From NCBI RefSeq assembly GCF_032884065.1, contig NC_088868.1, forward strand, positions 11,904,335 to 11,968,334: DNA of 64,000 bases, written 5' to 3'. Below the pieces are notes generated by a model, which was not told where the DNA came from, did not search any database, and saw only the letters and a program-made list of their open reading frames with translations. The position numbers and the translations under genes were made by a program. Below are positions 25,601 through 37,600 of the stretch, piece by piece. This stretch comes from Artemia franciscana. Lineage: Eukaryota > Arthropoda > Branchiopoda > Anostraca > Artemiidae. Numbering within the stretch: the stretch's first letter is position 1; each line of letters begins with the position of its first letter.

Positions 25601-28600
25601 TGTCAAATAAACTAACTGTCTAATTCGAAAAAAATTTGAAAAAGTGAGGTATTTTTAACTTATGAACGAGTGATCAGATCTTAATGAAATTTGACAATTA
25701 GAAGGACCTCGTAACTCCGAGCTCTTATTTTAAATCCCGACCGAATTTTCTGTCATTGGGGGGACTTGGGGGGGGGGGGAATCTCGGAAGACGCTTAGAG
25801 TGGAGAGAAAAAATGCCTCAGGGATCCAAAAATAACAGTCATTTATGGTAGTACACAGATACTGCAAAGACACTGCAAGAGATATCTTAAAATGAAACTC
25901 GGATTTAAGAAAAATAAATGAGCAAGAGTAAATTACCGTTTTTAGGTCTGGGAGTTTCTTATCTCCTTTTTTCAGGAAATCATCATACATCTCGTAGAAA
26001 GTTTTGTGAGTAGATTTCAATATGTCTTGTAAATAAATAAGATAGTCATCACTGTCACTCGGGTCCTCAGCTGAATAATCAAACTGGACTGGCATGTTCC
26101 TTTCATTTGTTTGATCGTCCTTCTTTTGTTCATTCTCACTCTCTAAGCTCTTGTCAATTAAAACATTGTCTTCAATTGGTGAACTCTCATTTTCAGTGTT
26201 TTCAAATTCTTTTTTAACATCACTATTCTTATTCTCTTTGTCTACGCCTTCTTCCATTTTTCCACCGCTATTTTCTTCCACGTCCCTGTCTACAATTGAC
26301 ACTCTGATACTGTCAGCAGTCTTTTCTTTGCCTTGTTCTCTTTTAGGTTTCTCTAAAAAAAACGAATTCAATAAGTGAAAGGATTAAGGTTACAGAGTCA
26401 GGGAAGTGCATGGTGATGGCAGAAACAAGCAAATTTGATCATTGATATGAGACATGAAATAGCGAAATTTTTATTTCGCTGTTTAATAAGAGGAGTCATC
26501 GAACTCCTCTTATTAAAAATTCATCAAACAGATAAATGATGTACAAGTAATGGCAAACAGTGTACTACTAAACGGTGTAAAAGGTGTACTGATACATATT
26601 CCGAATCGACAATTGTAAAATTAGGCTGTTTCAAGATGTCCATTTTAGTGTCATGTGTATATAGCTCCATACCTCAACAAATATTGAATCTACTGTGCTG
26701 TCATATATACAAAACAGCAGAGAATTTTATACTCTACACAATAATTTACAAGTTTGATTTTTTTTCTACCTCGTTTCGGCTTATTACCATATAATGTCTT
26801 TTCAGCGATTTTCACTCATTTTTTTTCCAAAGAATTGGAACTGAAACAAAGCACTGCCGGAACAGCCTAAAGAATTGAAAAGGCATTTGGCAATAATAAC
26901 GTTAATGAACGCGCTGACTTGGTTAGCAAAATTTCGCTACAGAGCTTTTAGACTCAAAGATGGGTCCCGAAAAAGTCAACCTAGAATAATCCAGGACAAT
27001 GATTTGATGACTCTGGTCGAGACCCAACCATCACATACGACAGGTGGGATGGCAGAAGAGCTGGATGTCCAGCCTATTTTGGTTTTGATGGTTTGAAACA
27101 TTTCGAAAGGTTAAAAAGGATTGAAAAATGGGTGCGCTACGATCTGAACGATCAAAAAATATTTGTCAAGTTTCAAGGTCTTTTCTTCTTTTCTTGCGCA
27201 ACCAAAACGATCCTTTTACTGGATCAGATCGTTACGTGTGGTGAAAAACGGGATCCTCTATGACAACAGGAAACGTTCAGGACAGTAATTGGACACAGAT
27301 GAGCCACCCAGGCAATTTTCGAAGGTAAAAACACTAAAAAAGGCCATCGTTACTGTTTGATGGTCAGCGGCTGGTGTGATTCGCTATAACTTTCTGCAAC
27401 CGAAACAAACCATCACAGAAGAGTCCAATTGTGAGAAAATCTACAAAATGTACCAAAAATTGCACCAGTAGCAGTTTTGCTCCACGACCACGCTTGTCCA
27501 CACGCCTAACAAATTACCATTCAAAAATTAGACGAATGACGCTCTGAAGTTCTACCAGGCCCACCATACTCCTCAGACCTTTCACCAATCGACTACCATA
27601 TTTTCAAGGACTTTGATAACTTTCTCACCGGTAGAAAATTCACCAGTCTTGACGAGGCGAATAAGGCATTCGTCATTTTTCATTGAAAATCGAGCACCCG
27701 ATTTTTATGCCGACGGAATAAATCGACTCATGTTATGTTGGCAGAATTGTAATGAATCAAATGGTGCTTGCTTCGATTCAATTGAAAAAGCCATCAGTGA
27801 GATATTACAGTTTGAAGAAGCCTCATAAAATCAGGCAAGCCAGACTATTGCATATTATCATGCAAACGAATTTGGGCGTTTAGGCGATATTCGGCCAAAC
27901 GAATTGGGCATATCGCCCAAACGAAGAAAAACAGAGTTTTACCCTATTAGCCTGGAATTAACGAAGAATCATCAGGACTCAAAACTCTTTTTATGCAGTA
28001 TATACGGTATACAATTCTGAATGCCTATTTACTGAGTTATACCGAACAATGTTTTTTAATGTAGTATCTTAAAATTCAAGTTGACAAAGAAATAAATTAC
28101 TGAATAATTTCATCATTGAAACATTTGAAGCTCTATTTTCGCATTAAATGGTTTAAAAACCCCATTTAGTTATCAAATTATAGCTTCATTTTTAGTTACT
28201 ATGAATTTAGGTTCGTTCTGTTGAGTCTGACGTCGCAGCAATGATAAACTTAGCTTCCAAGCATAACGAGCTCGTTACCACTTTGACCTCGAGTCCAAAC
28301 CCATACCATCTCAGGCAACTGAGCAGAAAAGGATAAGAAAATATTCATTTTCTAATATATCCACCATAGATAGAATTCTTATGGAGGGTCATAGATGTTT
28401 CTTGAATTAGAACCTCCGCTACTGTTTGACTACGTCAAAATATATATATTGAAGGGTACAGATAATTGCAAAAACATAGATGAAACACTGCGTATAAATG
28501 TAATTATATAAATGTAATTGTATCTCAGTCTTGCGTTCAAATGGACCTTACCTGCGAGGAAACCAAATGGAATTTTGCAATTGTGTATAGCTACACATGC

Positions 28601-31600
28601 ATTGAAATACCCAATGGAGTCGTTTTATAGAATATGAATGAATTTAAAGTCACAGAAAAAAAACTATTTTTAGCAAGTAATGTCTAAAAAATATGCATAT
28701 TGATAAAAGAAAGTTAACTTATTAAGTTAATCCATGTTATGAAGTGACAAGAATAAAATTCCCGTTACATAACTCTAAAATTACTTATTTCATTTTATCC
28801 GGAGCGATTGTATTTAACCAGCAGTTGCAAGATAAATAGAGTTTAAATTAGTTAGAACGTTGTTTTGGCGGAAATTGAATGGGTTGGGTTGTATTGGATT
28901 GCGTTCACGCCGAAATTTTACTAATGTCGAGGTTGAACTAATGCTAAATTCAGCCAATACAAATCTTCATAGAATTCTCTGATTGGCTGATGTCAACAAG
29001 AAAATTCTTATTGGCTAAAATCATCGCGAGTAAAATCTCAGTACTAGAAAAATTTTCATTGTGAAAGGACCTTAAGAATTTTTGGCGCAATAGTCGAATT
29101 CAACTCGTTACATGTACGCTTACAAAAATTCCCCTGCTTTTAGATAGACCTAGAAAAAAGACGCTCTATGCGAGACTCACCATTGGGACTGTCTAATTCT
29201 TTTTTTTCAAGCCCTGGAGGGGCATGAATATCACCAGTTCTTTGGAAAAAATGATACGGCTTCACATGGATTAGATTCGGTGCGAAGTTCCATACCTCTT
29301 CCCTGTCATCAACGATGCAAACAAAATTATCCCCACATGGAAACAGGGCCCTAAAAGGAGCCTGAATTAGCATGGAAATCGAAACAACTTGAAGCATATT
29401 CCACTCGTGTTTTTGGTAATTAACAGTTTGGCTCATATCTTCGTCATAAATCGAAAAAAAAAACATATATCGAAAACAATTGAACATCACGAAAATTTTT
29501 AAAACTACTTCAGAATAGGATAATTGAACATAGGTTTATATGTACCTAATATTCGTATTTGAGCTTTTGCAATCGCACAATTCGGTTTTAAAGACAAATA
29601 CTGCCTCAAACACGAGTAATGCTTAAAACAAAGACAGAATGGTAGTTTCTGAACGAGTGTTAAACACACTAACTGCATGAAAGTTCTTAAGCCAAACTGG
29701 CCAGACATGACAATAAACAACAAAGAGAGATAAAACTCTACAAAAAGAAAACTTCGAACGAGACGACGGCCAGTACAAAGGAAAGACTAAAACAACGCGG
29801 ATATTTCACCTGTATCCAAACAAGGCGTCCTCAGCACAAGATAAAAATAAAACTAAACTAAAAACAAATAAAAACCACCATCAATAATATTAAATAGAAT
29901 TGTCGCTACTTATCCATGTAGGGAAAAGCAGCTATTTGAGTTACTTCAATGAGAATCAAAGAGCAACTGAGGAAAAATTATGAAAATTGAAACTTAGTTA
30001 ACTATGAAAATTAACTAAGTTTCAATTGACTACAAGACCATTGACTGACATTGATTGACTGATTGACTGAGTCCCATGAAACAATGTAATCTCTAGAAAA
30101 CTCTAGAACATTATTTGCCCCAATGATGTTTAGAATGGATCATTATTTACTTGCCAAAACTACGGCATATCATTAAGAAATTAATGGTACCACAAATTTT
30201 GCTAAATTAAATCAACAAATATGCATATGAGTTTTTTTTTTAATTCGTTGTAACCTCCACAATACGGCTACATCTTGAAAGCCTGGCTTAAAAAAATCAT
30301 ATTTACCGTTCTGTCTGTTTACTCTAATTTTTGCATTGCAGCAAGAGCATGTCGTTTTGATTGGTGACCCTCTCCTCTAGCACGAGCGCCAAAACTAATA
30401 TGAAAGAAGAGCAAGTTCATCCAAAACGTTTTGAGAAGATTGAACCCCAGGGATATCAATACACTTGGGGTCCCCCTTTCAACCTTGTCATTACAAGCAT
30501 GCTACATCTCCTTTGAAGCAGTGCCGACCATAAAATGATTCTGGCAACCACACTCGCATTTACACCTAAACTTGCCTACACTCACTTTCACATTTATTTT
30601 CACTCTCAAGCTCATTTTCCTATTACTGTCATACAGACATTATAGGAACTTGAAGAAGCAGATATGCTACACGTTGCGGCGAGAACATGACAATAGAAAG
30701 TGTCAGTATAAGTAAGTATACCATGGTTATATACCCAGCAGTTGGGCCAGAGCAAACTATAAAGATTATATCAGTCTTTTGTAGGCTTGAATAAAAGAAA
30801 TAGACAATCTAAACATAAGCAAGTCAGTTGGATTTCCTTGAATCATCGAATTATCTTAACGCCCAAAGTGAGCGGGAGCGACCTGCTCCCCATTAGACTG
30901 TTTGCCCCCCCCCCCAAGATTTTGAAAAACACCGTTTTTCGTTTTTTCATTGAAAATGCCTTTTTTATATTTTCATTTAAAAATTCTCTTTTATATTTTC
31001 ATTGAAAAAAAAAAAGAAGCAAAACAGAAACTAGTCCCATTTCTAGATATGGAAATACACATCCACCCCCTATATCTTCGTAAATTGATGCCAAGCCATT
31101 GTCATTAAAGTGCAACAATTAAAACAATGCGTACTTTTCAGCTGCAAATTTGAATTCTATTTGAGCCAAAATCTGAAATTGTACAAATATATAGCAAAAA
31201 ACTGCAAATCAGAATTTGATTCAATTGAGAATCTGAATTCTAATCAAATCCTTCCAACCACATACATACCTGTTTAACTTATATTTAATAGACTTATTAG
31301 GTTTAGCTTGAAGTATAGCATATAACTAACCCGATCGTATCATCGTCATCGTATCATGAGGCTACCATCAAACCAGGGAAAGAGAAATAAAAGAAAGAAT
31401 AAGATAAAATGAGAAAAGATAGAACATAAAAAATATAATATAAGAAAGAGAAATGTCCATGAAACCTAAGTTCTGGTTAACCAAACCAAATCTAAAGCTC
31501 ATCTATTTTAGAGTGAATATCAACAAACTTGCACTTGCTCATGAGTTAACTCTTTGAGAACCAAATTTTTGTATCTAGAAAAATATAGTGAATGCTGAAA

Positions 31601-34600
31601 ATGTATTGGCTCTAGCCATGACTAAAGTCTAATAACTACAGCCCTGACAAAGGACGATAAACAGAGATATGATACTCACTTCAGGTTTGCAGACTTTATA
31701 TGCTGGCTGAAGCATTCGTCCCGTGAAAGGATTCGTTTCGAAAAAAAACGTCCAGTGGGATCCAACTGGCGCGCTATTTCATGGGCATATGTTCTTGTTC
31801 CAAAAGTAACAATATGCAACTCAAATATTTTGGACATCTCTTCTAAAAACTCCATCAAATGTGGTCGTTTACGGGTGTGATAAGAAGAACGCAATTGATT
31901 TGATGGCCCAAGTCGAAAGTGAAAAACGTCCTAAAAGAAACGCACAATAATAGACAATGACAATAATAATAAACAATAATTCAATTAATCCAATATAGTA
32001 GAGAACCTCGTAATACTACCCTATACACTACACAGACATAGTTTTGTCTTTTTTTGGGTAAATCTAATGGCAGTACAACGGGATTTTTTAATATGGAGAG
32101 ATAGTAGGTGTCTCGCAACACGTAATGGGAACATAAGAGATGCCTCACAACACCGGATAGGGACATAGCGTACGATTCACAACATGTTTCTTTCCTATTG
32201 TAAGTATCAACCCTAAGAGATACTATATAATTGTTTCTAATGAAAAAGTGAAAGCAAGAAGCAATATTAAAACTTAAAACCTACAGAAATTATACCGTAT
32301 ATTCTTACCCTAATTTCTAGTCTCTTCCTTACCCTAATTTCTCCAATAAATACTGTTTAAAATGAAATTAAAACACCCTAATCGCATTGAGGTGGATTTC
32401 ATGGCTTTCGACGTTCCAACAGCTTAAGCCTAAAATTTGGTCTAAAAAAAAACAAAAAAAAACTTGGTTCCCCAATCAGTGGACAAAAAAAATGGCATAA
32501 ACACTCTTCTGAAGAACTTCAAAGGATGGCAAGAACCTAAATATGTTAAGTAAAACACAAGAAAAGTCCACAGGCTTAAATTCAAGTCAGGGAAAAACCT
32601 AAATGTTAAAATTAAGGGACGGCGAAAACATAAATGTTTTGAAAAGAATATGTTTTAATAAAGAAATACCTAAAACCTAAATGTTCCAATTTGAGGCAGT
32701 GAAAAAACCTAAATTGTCAGAACAAACAATGGAGACAACCCAAATACTCGGATTGAAAAACGTCCCAGGTTTACACCTTGTTCTAGCCCTCTTCCCTATA
32801 CGTCCCATGTTGAGATTTATTTTTTAGATATGCACTATTTGAGAATAAAATTAAACATCAATTCTTCTCATAATAAACCTTCCAAGAATAAAAAATTTCA
32901 AATATTTCAACTTCACGTCCAGAAAACAAAACAAACAGAACACAAAATCCATAATTCCAATTCTATGGAGACTAGTGGCAGTGCTTCTTAACCATTTTTG
33001 TCAACCCAATATTTAGAAACCAGCTAAGTCAGCTCAGACCTCTTTGGCTTAGAAAGCTTGGTACCATAATTTCAGATAGTCCTCTCCGACATTGACAACA
33101 AAACTTTACTTCAAGTGACATTACCGTAGGCTCTGGCTTGATTGCTAGCGATTTTTTGCTATCAAAGAATCGCAAAAATTGGGGCAAAAATTTGCGACCA
33201 CAATTTTTGCCACAAGCAATAATTACGCCTCCTTTCGAAAAATACTGTAACGTCACATTTATCAATTCGGACAGAGATGCTCCCTTTTCGTAAAAACCGC
33301 GGAAATTAATCCCTTACTACTTTCTAACAATAATCTGAATCAGCGGACTAGGAAAGAAAAAGCAAGAACAAAACCTAAGTGTTGCTACTGCAACAAACTA
33401 CGGTCCTATAATAATTGCAACTTAAAGAGAACAGAAATTACTATCAATGAATTCCCACATCCCGAGACGGAAACAAAATTAAAGTCAATAATCACATCTA
33501 ATATAAAGATAACCAATAAATAAATGCATAAAGAATAAATAAATCCTAAAACGAACAGAAACAATACTGAGTAAAGAGACAAACTTAAAAGAAGCAGAGA
33601 GCTATTCATAATAATCAAAAACAGGAGTAGGGATATTGCTCTGTAAACCTTCTTAGCGTCGTAGTGTTATTTGCGCTATACTGGATTTTTTAAATTTCTG
33701 TTCAGATCTAGTTTTCCCCTCGTTACAAATTTTAATATCACTCTCTACTTTTCTTTGTAAAACAGTTTTGTTCAAAAATGCTTTTGAATTAATGATCCTT
33801 CATTTTTAATTTCAATGGTTTTATTGTTGGTTACCATTACGAATAGCATTAAAGTCTTTCGTTTTGATTAAGTGCTTTATCTCAGTATTTACTCGTGAGT
33901 AATTTCTAATTGCAATTTGAGTTTTAAGTGCGGTGGAAAGGACACATGAAATTTTAGCAGTCCCCAACCCCACCATAAAAGATCCTAACATAACTTATTT
34001 TTTACATAACCATTAAAGTTTCAACTTAATACCCTTAACCGTTTCTGGATTGCAGATATGCCATTTTGACTAGGTTGGTCCACACACTGTCTTTTGATTT
34101 GGTTCGAAAACCACTCAGCATTTCCAGACAGGTTAAACTTAATAACCTTAGTAACTTTTCAGGTATTGCAGTTACGTTTTCTTACAGTAACCAATTTGCG
34201 TTATTTCAGTCCCTTCTCCATATGAAATGGTTCCGTAAAAAAGAAAGCAACATGAAAGGCTTACGACCCTTTGCTACAGGCGTCAAATGATGATAAAAAA
34301 AGACCTATTTTGCATAGTATAGGGGGAGGGAACAAAAAAATTTCGAATTATAAAAATAAGGATACAAATAAAAAAATATTCCTTGAGATCCATGGGGTCA
34401 GGTCTACCACTTCACTTTCGATCAATTAGCACCCCGGGTTAATAAGTTATTAAATGCTAAGTGACAGGAATAGGTTTGGTCAGAAAATTGTTTTCTTTCC
34501 AACTGGAATTGAAAAATTACACAGCAAGCACTGGTTTGATATGATCATATCCGATGAAAGTCAAACCCTTAAAAATACTGCATATATTTCCAAAAAACAG

Positions 34601-37600
34601 CACCTTTTTATAGAAAAGCGACAAATTTTTTGCCAAAGAGAGTTTTAGGCGAAAAAAGCAGCTTTTCGTTCATTTTACTGAAACTCCAAGCTGCCGCCGA
34701 AATATTCTAGTATTTGATTTGAAAGTGTCAATTTTTGTAAACGTCTTGTTTCAAAGAGAAGTTCTTTCAAGAAACTTTTTATACTACTTATTCGTTTTGA
34801 GCTATCAAATCATTTTAAGGCTTGTGTCCATCTTACCTCTGATCTCATTTTAAAACTCAACTGATTTAAAAAAGCAATCTTCATTGCTAATTTAAAAACA
34901 CCAACGTTTTAATTCTCTTGGCATGGTAGCCCTCATGAATTTACAACAGGGTTTAGAGAAAAGTTTTTCGAGAATGGAGTTGCAGCAACAGAAATTTGCT
35001 AGGAACTAGACCTGGTTGATTTTTTTCTGTAACAGCATTTGTCATATGTTGGACCATATATAAATTTTTAGACAGAGTAATATGGCGGAACCAGAGTCTA
35101 ATGTTATAAACAAAGATAGTTACATTCACATGAAATATATTAAAAAAAAAATAGGCAGATCCGGTAAGTATTGACATATTAGTGCCTACATGATTTTCTT
35201 ATATAGTACTCACCTAACCTCGGCTTCGGAGTTGAATACCGAATTGAGGGTAGAAAGCTTCACCCCCCTCCCCTTAAAAAAATCAGACAAATTCTCTTAG
35301 GCTGTTAAACTTTAATATAAAACACCAAACTTGATGTTAATTCTATTACTAACAACTCGCTCCAGAACTATTCCGCCTGATGCCAACACTGATACGCACG
35401 CTTCTCCTTTATCCCAATCAATTCAAAGCCTTCCTCTTTACACCCTCCCAGGAAGTTCGTATTTTCCTTTAATATTTCCTTACGACATCCTCCCAACACA
35501 ACCGGGGACAACCTGCTTTCCATTTGGCCCTACATGGGTGGCCGAAAAAGAAAATCTTTGGCAACCTGTCATCTTTCATCCACAAAACGTGCCCTAACCA
35601 TCTCAACCCTTTTTTCGTTATAGCCCTAGAAAGCAGGATTGAACCCCACTTTTCATACAGCCTACTGTTTGGAATATGTTCAGTCAGTCGGGTACCCAAA
35701 ACAGTCCATATGCAAATCCTCTGGAAAACATCTAGCAAATCGTCCTCCGTTTTTCAGAGCACCCATGCTTCAGAACCATACTTGACCACTGTCATCACAG
35801 TGGCTTCCAATATTCTAATCTTGGGACTTATCTTCCTACTCTTCAAATTTTTTTAGTTTTACGGAATCAGTCTCACAATGCTGATTCTGGAGTTAGCTCA
35901 AACTTAGTCCCATTTGAACTATATGCTGTTTCTAAGTTCCAACTACACAGTTTTAGTTGACGATGGTCCTCTTTCCACTCACTTCAGTGAATCAAATATT
36001 TAATAAAAGAAAATCAGATTCATTATATTTAAAAGACTAACGCCGAACATACTGCATCAGATGCATAAGCATGAGGCATGGGACATTGAGGAGATAACGG
36101 CTTCTTTGAATGGTAGCTACAGAGTACCAATAAAAATTATGTTCATATTGTATTATTGACCATTTTGCATACTTTAATAATTAGAAACTAACATAAGGAT
36201 TGAAAAGCAGCAGTATCAAAATACTCAAGGGTCTCAGGCCTAAACCTAATCAAGTAACTTGTACTGAATTACGGCCTCATTGAATGAGAATGTTTTGATA
36301 AAGCTCATTGAATGAGGCTCATTGGAGTTACTTGTACTGAATTATAGCCTCATTGAATGAGGCTATTTTGATGAGGCTCATTGAATGAGGCTGATTGAAG
36401 TTACTTGTACTGAATTACAGCCTCATTGAATGAGGCTGTTTTGATGAGGCATTGAATTACACCCAGAAGAAACAATCTGGCAACAGAACAGATACAAGCA
36501 ATTGCTTGGTGACCAGCACTGGTACAATTGTATAGTTTTTGGTATAATTTGGACACCTTGGCACACTGTGGCACGCACAAATGTTTAGGTACAAATTTTC
36601 CTGTACATTTTGGTTTTACTTCCTCCATTCTGACTCGGATATCTGCTCCATGTTAATCAAAAAATGTCTTACTGTTACAGAAAATTCTTAACCTGCTGTT
36701 CACAGGGTACAAATTAATATCTTGTGGTGCAATTTCTATCGGAATACTAATACAGTTTATTTTAAAGCGCTTGCAACACTGTTGAGCTAACGCCATTTTT
36801 TCTGATGGATAATCGTGGCTGTGAACTCAAAGTTGCAGCATTGAGTCCATATTCAGTGTCGGATAAAGGGCGATTGGGCCAAATCAGGCCCCACATTTAA
36901 AAGGGCCCCACGCAACCATAAAAATGAACAAAGAAAAAAGATTTGACATTTAAAGCAAATTGTCTTGGAAATTCTAAGCAAATTTTAAGTATGTATTCCT
37001 GGATTAGATTTATTAATGTATTTTACATAAGGTCCTTTATTTGAATGATTTTGCACAATGTACTTGAACTACCTTACGTACGTTAACTACTATGCTGGTA
37101 TATTTTATTAATTATTTAATATATCAAACAAACACAGAGTAGAAACAATAGGGAAATATTTTTTCCAAGACAGTTGAATTCAATTCAGTGGATATTTCGG
37201 CCCCATGTCCAAGGGCCTTGCATTAAAATTTGAGAATTAAAACTAATAATGTTTTTAAAAACTTTTTAAAACAGCCCTAGCATCCTTACTTCAACAAATT
37301 TCAACCAGGATTTTATTTTTTTTTTTTTTTATTTAATATATAGAGAGGGCTTCACAAAAAAAGTTTAATCGGGCTTCACACCAACTCAATCTGGCCCTGT
37401 CCAAATTAAGTTTAAGTGTAACTTAAAACGTGCATTAGCTTACCTTCATATTTGGATTTATATTTTCATCATTTGTTGTGTGGATCAGTGTTAGATCCAA
37501 GTCCAACAACAACACTAGCTTCCTGTGTTTAAGAAGATTCCTTTGCTCTTCCTTTCCAATTCTTTCAAACCCTTGAGGTGAAAATTCTAATTTTCTCTTT

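Larger units (their letters stand above)
26353..29180 (-). other. FCP1 intron with mariner relic
   Basis: 2.8 kb. Holds twin hairpins at 26,461-26,517 and a decayed mariner. The rest is AT-rich without signal. Confidence 0.7.
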
